64,000 nucleotides of DNA from Thiohalocapsa sp. PB-PSB1 (GCA_016745215.1 CP050890.1:6386001-6450000); one strand, 5' to 3'. Shown: positions 35,805 to 43,849, counted from the stretch's first letter. The notes: generated by a model from the letters alone, not told the origin. Translations and numbers: made by a program.

Positions 35805-35861
35805 CGGGCGCCTCCGTCATCGCAGTGCTCGCAGGCATCGGCGATGCCGCGCATCAGCTGG

Positions 35862-36435
35862 CCGTTTCGGGCCATCGTCTGCAGCTCGTTCCAGCTGCGG
35901 TTGGCGGCGTAGTCGATCTCCAAACCGACCGCGTCCGCGACCAGGTTCATGTAGTCGATGGAGAAGCCCGTCGGCTCGCCGTTCTCGAAGTAGTTGAACG
36001 GCGCCCAGTTCGCCTCGTTGCTGACGCGGATGACCGGGTGCTTGCTGATCCAGGCGAGCTCGTCGGCGTTCAGGGCCGCCCGCGGGCCGCGCGCCGGGCC
36101 GGCGCGATCCACACCGAGCCAACGTCGATGAATCTGCTTGCGTTCTGCATCCGTGATCGACGCCAAGCCCTTGTCCAGGATGCCGACCAGCGGCTGCCAG
36201 TTGGGATCCCTGTGTACCGCGAAGCGCTGCGGGTTCGGCGCAAGGCCGGCATCGGCCACGACACGCAGATTGGTGATCTGGGCCTCCTGTGCCAGCCACA
36301 GGGCGACCGCCTGATTGCCGATGTACGCATCCGCCTTGCCCCAGGACACCGCCTCGAGCGCGGCCAGGGTGTCTGCGACCGTGACCAGAGCGATCTCGGG
36401 GTGTTTGTCGCGCAGCTGATCGGCCAGTGGCGCCT
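35862..36435 (-). pseudogene. Extracellular solute-binding (SBP_bac_3) domain fragment
   Basis: The translation contains LADQLRDKHPEIALVTVADT, EAVSWGKADAYIGNQAVALW and a second repeat starting ISKHPVIRVSNEANWAPFNY with FENGEPTGFSIDYMNLVADA. Two tandem periplasmic sensor lobes of this type are found in hybrid sensor kinases. Both ends are cut: the 5' end joins an Rpn-type fragment near 36436 and the 3' end joins the IS91-type unit. No kinase domain is present. Confidence 0.75.
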
Positions 36436-36640
36436 TCGTCCAGCAGCAGGTACTTCAGCCGCGGGGCGTAATCGCGAAGGCGTCCCGGTGCGGGCTCGAT
36501 CAGGTCCAGTCGCTGACCTATTCCAGGGTGTCGAGGTCCAGATCGCCCACTCAGGGTTCGTTGACGAAACCGAACAGCAGGTCCCACGCCATCTCGCGGT
36601 GCGAGAACAGCAGCTTGCAGCTTGGGTCCTGGTAATTCAT
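36436..36640 (-). pseudogene. Rpn/YhgA-like PD-(D/E)XK nuclease, decayed N-terminal fragment
   Basis: Starts MNYQDPSCKLLFSHREMAWD and, compared with the gene at 56568-57553, has several stop codons and an internal deletion of about 100 codons that joins LDTLE to the DLIEPAPGRLRDYAPRLKY region. It ends in LLLDEGA, fused to the solute-binding fragment. Confidence 0.7.
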
Positions 36641-36673
36641 CGACTCGGGTTCTGCTCCGCACTCATGCGCGAG

Positions 36674-37178
36674 CTAGCGTGGTCTGCCTCCTATTGGCGA
36701 TTCGTCAGCAAATACCTCGCTCAACCGCCGAGCATCGAGAATACGCTCCCCCCAGAGCTCAAGCTGCTCGCGGTCGGCCTCCGCCAGTCGGGCCAGCGTT
36801 TGCTCATCGAGCGGGCCAAAGCGTTTGACCATTTGCCGAACCAACAGCAAGGACTCGCCTTCGCGCAGGCCTTCTTCGCGGCCTTGTTCGCGGCCTTGTT
36901 CGCGGCCTTCTTCGCGGCCTTCCTCCAGGCCCTGTTGCTTCCACTCCTGGGTCCACTCGACAACACTTTCTGCCAGCATGGTTTTGATCTCCAATAGGTC
37001 GGCAACCTCGGGCAGGCTCACTTCCGGCAGCCGACCCGGTAACAGGACACGCTTGCTCCGGCGCACCGAGCCACTCGATCAGCGCAGTCAGGGCCTTGAG
37101 CAGGGATTCCGGTCCGCGACTCTTTTCCAATCGGAACAGCGCGGCAACCAGATTCCGCAAGGCCCAAGGCGCACTCTG
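36674..37178 (-). pseudogene. Rpn/YhgA-like nuclease, C-terminal half with frameshift
   Basis: Begins right after a family 1 REP-like motif with APWALRNLVAALFRLEKSRG, continues EWLGAPEQACPV, then changes frame to VLLPGRLPEVSLPEVADLLE. It ends with a charged repeat (EEGREEGREQGREQGREEG) and the DUF4351-like tail RFGPLDEQTLARLAEADREQ. The family comprises PD-(D/E)XK nucleases related to transposase-like recombination-promoting proteins. This copy is inactive. Confidence 0.72.
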
Positions 37179-37200
37179 GTCAAGCAAAATGGGTGTCCTT
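37178..37200 (+). repeat. REP-like motif, family 1, at a joint
   Basis: GGTCAAGCAAAATGGGTGTC plus CTT matches the RAYT leader end exactly, but only 23 bp of it. The left side is Rpn sequence. To the right come a short tandem duplication (TATACATTATACAT) and a partial family 2 motif (TTTTCGGACCCCTTTTCGG). Confidence 0.75.
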
Positions 37201-37249
37201 TATACATTATACATTCACTTTTCGGACCCCTTTTCGGAGCACCGCCTCC

Positions 37250-37900
37250 CTAAGAAAGCAGACTCAGTTGTTCATTGGGCGCCGTAATGACGGGCAAAAT
37301 CCTGCTCGCCGTCAGCCATGCGATGCCGAACGCTACGAGCGCCGTCGTTTCGGCCCAGAAGGTGAAGGACGGGAAGCTCTGGCTCAGGGCGCCCGTTACC
37401 GCATCGATTCCGATTGCCACGATGGCCACGACCATCGCCAGACCGCAGATGGCATAAACAATCGCCCTGACCCGCGCCTGCACCGTCGGCTTGGGCCAGG
37501 CGCGCCTCAGGAACACGTAGCAGAAGAACGCGAGAACCCCGAACATGATCGCGGCGGACACGTAGTGCACCCCCGGGACGATCTGCGGATGGCCGCCGCA
37601 GCTACAGGGAAACATCGCGATACCGACAGCAGCGACACCGGCAAGCTTGCTCAGGCGCATCTGCAACGGCGAATAACCGTTGTAGCTGGCCAGGAAGGCC
37701 GCAACGGCAAACAAGAACCCGACGAAAATATTCCGCGGCCAATCGCCCTCCGCCCAATACGAGGCACTGATGGACCCGAGACGTTCGGGCAGCGCCAACA
37801 AGTACGTCAACAAAGGCAACGTGATCGCAATCACGCCCACGATGAACTTACTGCTGTGGTTATCGATGACGGGCGCGTTGGGAAAAGCGGCGTTGCTCAT
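37250..37900 (-). CDS. DUF998-like membrane protein
   Basis: 216 residues with five to six transmembrane segments: FIVGVIAITLPLLTYLLALP, NIFVGFLFAVAAFLASY, AAIMFGVLAFFCYVFL, AIVYAICGLAMVVAIVAIG and FWAETTALVAFGIAWLTA. A central motif MFPCSCGGHPQ precedes a helix. The layout resembles DUF998/Frag1-type proteins of unknown function. Its ATG overlaps the stop of the RAYT gene upstream (ATGA), so the two are translationally coupled. Confidence 0.7.
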   Translation of the reverse strand: MSNAAFPNAPVIDNHSSKFIVGVIAITLPLLTYLLALPERLGSISASYWAEGDWPRNIFVGFLFAVAAFLASYNGYSPLQMRLSKLAGVAAVGIAMFPCSCGGHPQIVPGVHYVSAAIMFGVLAFFCYVFLRRAWPKPTVQARVRAIVYAICGLAMVVAIVAIGIDAVTGALSQSFPSFTFWAETTALVAFGIAWLTASRILPVITAPNEQLSLLS

Positions 37901-38607
37901 GTCTCCTCCAGAACCTGTTGTTCAATCTTCTTCGGCCTGCCTCTGCTGTTATAGCCGACCTTGACCCCAAGCGCTTGCTCGATCTGGGCGCGAAATCGGT
38001 CGTTCCCAAAGGGAGTGCCAGTCTTCAGGCAAGCACGCAGGGTTGTCAGCCCATCGGAACCGATCTCGGCTGCAAACAGCGCCCGATAGGCGGCCCGGCG
38101 CGCCGCGTCGTCCGCGCCCAGCGCTAGATAGAGCGGATGGGGATGAAGCACGGAGTTGTCTTCGCCGAGGGCGTTGGCAGGGTAGCTCGACCAAGGATAG
38201 TCGGCGGGACTCTCGACCATCGCCGCGCGGACGGGGTTCAGCTCGATGTAGCGGTAGCAGGTAAGCAGGTAATCCTCCTCCTGCACCAGACTCGCCTTGA
38301 AGCGACCTTCCCACAGGGTGCCCGTTCGCCCGTAGCTGTGATTGATGTAGGGCACGAATCGGCGGCCAAGCGCCTGAAGGGGGGCGCTGACCGATCGGCT
38401 CTCGGCCGGGGTCATCAGAAGATGGACGTGATTGGTCATCAAAACGTAGGTATGAATCGCGCAGCCATGTTCTGTGGCCGCCTCGCCCAGCCAGTCCAAG
38501 TAGACCCGGTAGTCGTTGTCGTTAAAAAAGACGGCCTGACGATTGTTGCCGCGTTGTACGACATGGACGGGCACGTCGGGGACGAAGAAACGCGGCTTGC
38601 GGGGCAT
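37897..38607 (-). CDS. RAYT-type HUH transposase, second family
   Basis: 236 residues from ATG 38607 (MPRKPRFFVPDVPVHVVQRG). The HUH motif is TNHVHLLMTP (about residue 64). RFVPYINHSYGRTGTLWEGR holds the candidate catalytic Tyr, and IELNPVRAAMV is the usual late motif. This group is commonly found beside AAAAGGGGTCTGACCCC-type repeats, and such motifs flank it here (38649, 38817). It should nick and move these repeats as single strands; that is family-based inference. It shares an ATGA overlap with the membrane-protein gene downstream. Confidence 0.88.
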   Translation of the reverse strand: MPRKPRFFVPDVPVHVVQRGNNRQAVFFNDNDYRVYLDWLGEAATEHGCAIHTYVLMTNHVHLLMTPAESRSVSAPLQALGRRFVPYINHSYGRTGTLWEGRFKASLVQEEDYLLTCYRYIELNPVRAAMVESPADYPWSSYPANALGEDNSVLHPHPLYLALGADDAARRAAYRALFAAEIGSDGLTTLRACLKTGTPFGNDRFRAQIEQALGVKVGYNSRGRPKKIEQQVLEET

Positions 38608-38648
38608 GGGCGGGCACATCGATCAGTTGCGAATGCCCGCGAGTATAG

Positions 38649-38868
38649 CAGAAAAGGGATCTGACCCCTTTTCTGGACCCCTTTTCTGCGTCAAAGAAGA
38701 CAGCCTGACGATTGTTGCCGCGTTGCACGACGTGGACGGGCACGTCGGGGACGAAGAAACGTGGTTTGCGGGGCATGGGTGGGCACTCTGCTCAATGGAG
38801 ACGCCCGCAAGTATATCAGAAAAGGGATCTGACCCCTTTTCCGCCTTCCGGACCCCTTTTCCGATATT
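38649..38868 (+). repeat. Family 2 REP-like motifs with a partial RAYT leader copy
   Basis: AAAAGGGATCTGACCCCTTTT at 38652 is followed by GGACCCCTTTTC. A 5' segment of the same RAYT gene plus its leader is then repeated (about 38690-38820, encoding the first 25-30 codons), and this copy again ends at AAAAGGGATCTGACCCCTTT with GGACCCCTTTTCC. The orphan Rhs stop codon lies immediately after. Confidence 0.75.
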
Positions 38869-40572
38869 CTATTTAGCTATCCCTACCTTCTTTCCTCCGC
38901 TGACAAATACGGCAGCAGTCCAAGCATTATTTCGCTTATCTGCCGTTATGTGGAAGTATAGATCAGCCCAGGCTTTAGTCCGTGGCTTGACATTTGCGGA
39001 AGATTCGGCCTCAACAAGAACGTGGACCATTGAATCAGCTCTACTATGGTTGTTCAAAGCAACTCTTTGGCCGGGAGAGTCATAGCGCTTAACCCACATA
39101 TGTTTGCCGGATCTGCCTTTCTCCGACACATTCGCACGATAAAGCGTGTCCGCGTTTATATCCAGACCAAACCCCTTATGACTCGGAGGTACCAAATTAG
39201 GCCACGTTGATTGTACGGAGGCATCTAGAACTTTACAGTTAACTCTTACTGGCTGCCCAACCCTGTTGGGTCCAGGCCGCACCCCATGAGTGTCATCTAA
39301 AAGCGAGCACTCATTTGCTCCAGGGCCTCCATACCGCCTGCCGGCTACATAAATATATTGCTCTATACGACAATCTTCAATTTTGTCACTACTGTTTTCA
39401 TATTTTGCTGTCACCTTGAACTCAAATCCGTAGATAATCCATTCGCCGACAACTCGCAAGCCAAGCGCAATCCCGTTTTGAGTTAACGGCCCCTTTATTG
39501 AAGCGGGTCCGGAATCTCGAATCTCTACCTTCTCTAAACAACACCGAAGGCCTGATGGGTCGCTATAGCGCACAGGGTTACCCAGACAATACTGCAATCG
39601 ATTGAGACCGTCCGCGTAGCCTAAAGCATCAACCGAGACAAATCGCCCCGCCTCACAATCATAATACCGAGCCCGGTAATAATACAACCCCGACTCCTCA
39701 TCCCACCGTCTCCCCGTAAACATATACGGATTACCAACCGCACTATGCGCCGTCCCCCAAGCGTTCGGCGCCACAGCCCCACCGGCCCCATCGGTAACCG
39801 TCGGACACCCATAATCCGTATAGGCATACCGCTCCACCACATCGCCGGAGGCATCGCTCACCGCCGCCACCGACCAAAGCGCATTCTGGTGGTAGTAGAA
39901 ATCGGCACCACCACGCTGCATGTTCAACACTTCGTCGATGTAGTTGCCGTAGACATAGGTCGCCAGCGTATTGCCGAGCGCATCCTGCTCCTCGATGACC
40001 CGAGCATCATCATAGGCATAACGTGTTACCACCGGCGTCCCGAGCACATCGACGACCTTCACGACACGCCGTGCAAGCGCGTCGTAGCGGTACTCGCTGA
40101 CGACACCATCGACCTTGCGCGTCACGCGAATCAACCGATTCTCGTCGTCATACTCGTAGATCCGCTTGCCGTCCTCACGGCGATTGCCGTTCTTATCATG
40201 CGCCCAGTTCTCGCCATCCTCGGGCGGTGTCGGCACCGGATCGGCGAAGTTGATGTCGAGCCCGAGGTCGTCCGGGATCTCGCCGGGTCCGTTGGTGGAC
40301 CAGTCGTCGTACTCGTTCATCTGATTCGGCGTGTTGTTGTAGACAACAGGCACGCCGGGGCCGGCCCCGTCGTCATCGACCGTGAACTGATCCCAGTTCC
40401 CCACCTTGTCGAGGTCGTACTGCCGCTGCGTGATCGGCACCGGCACATCGGAGCCGACGAGGTCGCCGACCTTGTACTCGATCAGCCGGTAGATGTCGTC
40501 GTAGGCATAGGCCTCGGACTGCCCCGCCAGGAACGCCGGGCTCTTCTCCTCGTGGCCAGTTAAGAAGGACAC
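38869..40572 (-). CDS. Orphan Rhs/YD-repeat C-terminal module with unknown tip
   Basis: 567 residues. It starts at a GTG supplied by a family 1 REP-like motif (VSFLTGHEEKSPAFLAGQ) and joins Rhs sequence that is nearly identical to the large rhs gene at 44294-49702 (EAYAYDDIYRLIEYKVG to GLYYYRARYYDCEAGRF). The RHS core ends at RLQYCLGNPVRYSDPSGL (about residue 345). The remaining 225 residues are unlike the other Rhs tip: RCCLEKVEIRDSGPASIKGP and a beta-rich region ending FVSGGKKVGIAK. No signal peptide is present. It is a displaced Rhs tip of the kind that can recombine into a full-length rhs gene. No immunity gene is evident. Confidence 0.72.
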   Translation of the reverse strand: MSFLTGHEEKSPAFLAGQSEAYAYDDIYRLIEYKVGDLVGSDVPVPITQRQYDLDKVGNWDQFTVDDDGAGPGVPVVYNNTPNQMNEYDDWSTNGPGEIPDDLGLDINFADPVPTPPEDGENWAHDKNGNRREDGKRIYEYDDENRLIRVTRKVDGVVSEYRYDALARRVVKVVDVLGTPVVTRYAYDDARVIEEQDALGNTLATYVYGNYIDEVLNMQRGGADFYYHQNALWSVAAVSDASGDVVERYAYTDYGCPTVTDGAGGAVAPNAWGTAHSAVGNPYMFTGRRWDEESGLYYYRARYYDCEAGRFVSVDALGYADGLNRLQYCLGNPVRYSDPSGLRCCLEKVEIRDSGPASIKGPLTQNGIALGLRVVGEWIIYGFEFKVTAKYENSSDKIEDCRIEQYIYVAGRRYGGPGANECSLLDDTHGVRPGPNRVGQPVRVNCKVLDASVQSTWPNLVPPSHKGFGLDINADTLYRANVSEKGRSGKHMWVKRYDSPGQRVALNNHSRADSMVHVLVEAESSANVKPRTKAWADLYFHITADKRNNAWTAAVFVSGGKKVGIAK

Positions 40573-40731
40573 CCACTTTACTTATTTGATCAGCAAGTAA
40601 AATGGCAAGTAAAATGAGTGTCTTTTTTATCCTTTTTTATCCTATTCCGCCAAGACCTTTAAGACCTATCGCAGTTGGGCGAGTTTATCTGATCCCTTTT
40701 CCGGACCGACCCCTTTTCCGGATCCCTTTTG
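40565..40731. repeat. Cluster of family 1 and family 2 REP-like motifs
   Basis: Minus-strand AAAGTGGGTGTCCTT (40565-40580) marks the start of the orphan Rhs frame. A plus-strand relative AAGTAAAATGAGTGTCTTTT lies at 40606-40625, followed by tandem CTTTTTTATC. Three family 2 arms (GATCCCTTTTCCGG, GACCCCTTTTCCGG, GATCCCTTTTGCG) follow at 40691-40731. Confidence 0.7.
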
Positions 40732-40761
40732 CGACCGGGTTCGATTTCACCTTGAGCGTGA

Positions 40762-41055
40762 CTATGCCGCCCGCGGGGAGATCTCCGCCTCGCTCTTCCC
40801 GCCGGCATCTTTAGCCGCGGTCTTCAGATCGAAGGCGGTTTGCAGGTCCATCCAGAACTCCGGGCTGGTCCCGAAGTACCGCGAGAGCCGTAACGCCGTA
40901 TCCGGCGTGACCGCACGGCGCTCACGCACGATATCGTTGATGCGCGGCGCCGGAACCTTGAGCTCGAGAGCCAAGGCGCTCGCCGAGAGCCCGAGCGGCA
41001 CCAGGAACTCCTCGCGCAGAATCTCGCCGGGATGGATGGGTCGCATCTTGTTCAT
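40762..41055 (-). CDS. higA: HigA-family antitoxin (XRE regulator)
   Basis: 97 residues from ATG 41055. The family start MNKMRPIHPGEILREEFL is followed by a helix-turn-helix (LSASALALELKVPAPRINDI) and RRAVTPDTALRLSRYFGTSP. It binds the partner toxin and represses the operon. The toxin gene lies directly upstream on the same strand (11-bp gap) but carries a frameshift, so this is an antitoxin without a working partner here. It could still protect against similar toxins. Confidence 0.9.
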   Translation of the reverse strand: MNKMRPIHPGEILREEFLVPLGLSASALALELKVPAPRINDIVRERRAVTPDTALRLSRYFGTSPEFWMDLQTAFDLKTAAKDAGGKSEAEISPRAA

Positions 41056-41066
41056 GGTTGCGGTCC

Positions 41067-41346
41067 TCAATGGTAATCGACGATCTCGACTGCGTAGGCG
41101 TTCCCATCCTCGAAACGAAAACACAAGCGCCACTGATCGTTTACCCGAATGCTAAACTGTCCTCGACGGTCGCCCTTCAGGGCTTCCAGTCGTTTCGCCG
41201 GGGGTATGCGCAGATCCTCGATGCGCCGCGCGATGTCACGCATCTGAAGCTTCCGCTCCGCGACCGACTGAAAGGCCCGGAAGCGTTTCGTCGGCTTGCC
41301 GAGGTACCAGGGCCTCCGTATGCTTGCAGCGGAAGGACTTGATCAT
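41067..41346 (-). pseudogene. higB: HigB-family toxin, frameshifted
   Basis: The start reads MIKSFRCKHTEAL. One extra G in CCCTGGTACC then shifts the frame; the correct continuation YLGKPTKRFRAFQSVAERK, RIPPAKRLEALKGDRRGQFS and VNDQWRLCFRFEDG with ending VEIVDYH is intact in the other frame. The total length (280 bp) is one base too long for a 92-codon gene. HigB toxins are ribosome-dependent mRNA endonucleases; this copy should make only a short aberrant peptide. Confidence 0.82.
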
Positions 41347-41365
41347 GGATAAAGGCTAGAACGCC

Positions 41366-41388
41366 TGCCGTTAAACGGCAAGCATTAT
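41366..41388 (-). promoter_or_regulatory. higBA promoter and operator
   Basis: TGCCGTTAAACGGCA (41366-41380) is a 15-bp perfect palindrome with one central base. On the minus strand it lies just downstream of a TATAAT (41383-41388), 20 bp before the higB ATG. The position suits autorepression by HigA. Confidence 0.6.
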
Positions 41389-41399
41389 ATCGGCGAGTC

Positions 41400-41769
41400 C
41401 GAGGCCTTTCCGGCGGAATCGCCAATGCGGAGCGGCGGCAGCACGGCCGACAATCCCACCGGGCATTCGGGTTGATGAGTCGGTCGACTACACCGCAGAA
41501 ATTGCGATCAAAAGAGTTTGTGCTTGATTTGTGCTAACTCGAAAGCATAGTGAACCGTAAGTGACTGAAAAGTCAACTGCGGTATTGAGAGGGCAAGGTA
41601 AACATTCGGTCTACCCAACCCTCGAAGAATCAACGAGTCAGGGTCTCGCGGAAGCGTTGATCCAGGGGCCAAGTGAAGTTGGTGTCTTTTTTATTCGCAC
41701 AACCTGAGCACCGCGAAAAAAAGTAATCTGACAGCGCCGGATGGGCAAAGACCCTGGGCGGAGGGTCGA
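41400..41769. other. Gene-free stretch with a degenerate family 1 motif
   Basis: No convincing gene. AAGTGAAGTTGGTGTCTTTT at 41671-41690 (followed by TTATT) is a diverged family 1 motif that borders the start of the duplicated RAYT locus at 41770. Confidence 0.5.
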
Positions 41770-41833
41770 AGAATTTATTGCCGACAATCCTTCATTTTGA
41801 TCTTACCACTTGCACGGGAGTTACCGGAACCCA

Positions 41834-42925
41834 TCACGCAGCCAGTTTGGGCGTAAACAACTGGCGTGCAGCACGGATACCGCGCAGGTATTTGGTCTGT
41901 CGCCGAGCACACAGACTGGTCAGTGCTTGCGGCGCACCGATCGCCGTGCCGAACGCCTTCAGGAGCCGATCGGCGTAGCTGATGAACTGCTCGCCATCGA
42001 TATTTAGCCGAGCGAGGATGCGCGGCTGCCGCGCGTCGATATGACCGCGCTTGTCCGAGCGCAACGCCCGGCCCGTCCAGTCTACCAGCTCCAGGTAGTC
42101 ATCAAAGGCGAAGGGCACCGCCCAGGGCGTCCGGGCGGTCGCGTCGAACGGCATCAGCGGGATCTTTGGCAAGGCTTGTGTCTCATCCTCTGACCGCAGG
42201 GTCTCTCCCTCCAGTGCGGCTGTAGCGGAAGCGTCTGCCGGCAAGCGCTCTGTTGCCGTGATTTCGGCCTCGACCGTTTCCGGCACCGCTTCGATGCGTG
42301 CTTGGATCGAGGTGTAATCCGAGGCCTCCGGCGTCTCTGCGATCCCGGCCCGTACCGGGTTGAGGTCGACATAGGCCATCGCCGCCAGCAGCGCCTGCTC
42401 ATCGAGCAGGGCCTGGCTCTTGAAGCGACCCTCCCAGAAGCGGCCCTTCACCCCGTCCTCGGCATTGGCCTGACGGGCAATGTGCTCGTTCAGCGTGCGC
42501 ATGAACCAGGATAGATCATGCAGCCGCGCCCGGTAGGTCTCGGCCAGCTCCTCGACCTTGGCGATCTCCGCGTCGCACAGCTCAGCGCGCGCCTCGGACA
42601 GGTAACGCGTTACCAACAGGGGACCCGAGAACAGCTCCGTCCAGCGTCTCAGCACTTCCTCGACCGACCACTCCAGTGCCCGTTCCTGGTCGATGCGCAC
42701 GACGACGTGGTAGTGGTTGCTCATCACGGCATAGGCGGCGACGTCGATGGCGAAGATCCCGGCGAGCTGCATGATGCGCTCAGCGATCCAGCCGCGGCGG
42801 TGGTCGAAGTTCTTACCGGAAAAATGGTCCTCTCCGCACAGGAAGGCGCGCCGCACGCACCGGCTCACGCAGTGGTACCAAGGGGTGTCTTCGATGGAGA
42901 CCAGGGCGGCGCGGGGGCTGGTCAT
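41834..42925 (-). CDS. RAYT-type HUH transposase, first family, copy B
   Basis: 363 residues, almost identical to the copy at 5593-6684 (a few substitutions such as Val to Glu and Thr to Ala in the C-terminal extension). HUH motif SNHYHVVVRID, KGRFWEGRFKSQALL and LNPVRAG are intact. The homologous block begins at AGAATTTATTGCC (41770) and ends at the GGGTGTCC motif about 75 bp upstream of the start codon. Beyond that motif two further partial copies of the gene's 5' end and leader are stacked. Confidence 0.88.
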   Translation of the reverse strand: MTSPRAALVSIEDTPWYHCVSRCVRRAFLCGEDHFSGKNFDHRRGWIAERIMQLAGIFAIDVAAYAVMSNHYHVVVRIDQERALEWSVEEVLRRWTELFSGPLLVTRYLSEARAELCDAEIAKVEELAETYRARLHDLSWFMRTLNEHIARQANAEDGVKGRFWEGRFKSQALLDEQALLAAMAYVDLNPVRAGIAETPEASDYTSIQARIEAVPETVEAEITATERLPADASATAALEGETLRSEDETQALPKIPLMPFDATARTPWAVPFAFDDYLELVDWTGRALRSDKRGHIDARQPRILARLNIDGEQFISYADRLLKAFGTAIGAPQALTSLCARRQTKYLRGIRAARQLFTPKLAA

Positions 42926-42978
42926 GGCGGGATCTCATGTTGTGACTGAAGAAGAGGTTAGCTTAGGTATGGAGGAAG

Positions 42979-43104
42979 GTCAAGCAAAATGGGTGTCCTT
43001 TTTTATTTCGGGGGCTGGTCATGGCGGGATCTCATGTTGTGACTGAAGAAGAGGTTAGCTTAGGTATGGAGGAAGGTCAAGCAAAATGGGTGTCCTTTTT
43101 TATC
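42979..43104 (+). repeat. Family 1 REP-like motifs and a short RAYT leader copy
   Basis: AAAATGGGTGTCCTTTTTTA at 42985 closes the full RAYT locus. About 95 bp follow that repeat codons 1-6 and the leader of the RAYT gene and end at the same motif (43083-43102). Confidence 0.8.
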
Positions 43105-43487
43105 CCGAGCTCCTCGACCTTGGCGATCTCCGCGTCGCACAGCTCAGCGCGCGCCTCGGACAGGTAACGCGTTACCAACAGGGGATCCGAGAACAGCTCC
43201 GTCCAGCGTCTCAGCACTTCCTCGACCGACCACTCCAGTGCCCGTTCCTGGTCGATGCGCACGACGACGTGGTAGTGGTTGCTCATCACGGCATAGGCGG
43301 CGACGTCGATGGCGAAGATCCCGGCGAGCTGCATGATGCGCTCAGCGATCCAGCCGCGGCGGTGGTCGAAGTTCTTACCGGAAAAATGGTCCTCTCCGCA
43401 CAGGAAGGCGCGCCGCACGCACCGGCTCACGCAGTGGTACCAAGGGGTGTCTTCGATGGAGACGAGGGCGGCGCGGGGGCTGGTCAT
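43077..43487 (-). pseudogene. RAYT first family, N-terminal fragment (third copy)
   Basis: The first 126 or so codons of the RAYT gene (MTSPRAALVSIEDTPWYHCV to DAEIAKVEEL) including the HUH motif. It is cut at codon 126, where it joins the family 1 motif of the preceding repeat. Its own leader ends at another family 1 motif (43539). It could make a truncated protein of about 136 residues (tail GIKKDTHFA) with the HUH but without the tyrosine region. Confidence 0.8.
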
Positions 43488-43538
43488 GGCGGGATCTCAT
43501 GTTGTGACTGCAGAAAGCTTAGCTTGGGTATAGAGGAA

Positions 43539-43607
43539 GGTCAAGCAAAATGGGTGTCCTTTTTTATCTTCGCAAGTATAGCAGAAAAGGGATCTGACCC
43601 CTTTTCC
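43539..43607 (+). repeat. Family 1 motif joined to a family 2 motif
   Basis: GGTCAAGCAAAATGGGTGTC and CTTTTTTATC close the third RAYT copy. Directly after come CGCAAGTATAGC and AAAAGGGATCTGACCCCTTT, the leader end of the second RAYT family. The two families have thus inserted next to each other. Confidence 0.75.
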
Positions 43608-43711
43608 TTGCTTTTGTTGGGGTACGACGGTTCGGGGTAAGCGCGCCATGCTCAACGAGTGACATAATTAGTGTATATAGTGAACTGTCTCCGTACCGCC
43701 GAATCCGACTT

Positions 43712-43838
43712 AGAGCTTCAAGGCGTGCTGCTTCGTTTCGTCGTCCTTCTCCGGGGTTTCAGCCTTCTTGGGCCGTCCCCGATGGCTGTAGCCGACCTTG
43801 ACTCCCGGCGCCTGTTCGATCTGGGCGCGGAACCGCTT
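43712..43838 (-). pseudogene. RAYT second family, C-terminal fragment
   Basis: About 41 codons reading KRFRAQIEQAPGVKVGYSHR and GRPKKAETPEKDDETKQHAL, the C-terminus of a relative of the RAYT at 37897-38607 (RAQIEQALGVKVGYNSRGRP there). It begins abruptly at a family 1 motif (43850). This is a third RAYT gene of which only the tail remains. Confidence 0.75.
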
Positions 43839-43849
43839 GATACATATCT

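Larger units (their letters stand above)
34140..35861 (-). mobile_element. IS91-type unit, copy B
   Basis: 1722 bp, almost identical to 9371-11091, including the shared frameshifts. Its right border (CATCAGCTGG at 35861) is fused to a solute-binding-domain fragment, and its left border to the bchP remnant. Copy A keeps the natural recombinase sequence beyond the border, so copy A is closer to the source arrangement. Confidence 0.75.
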
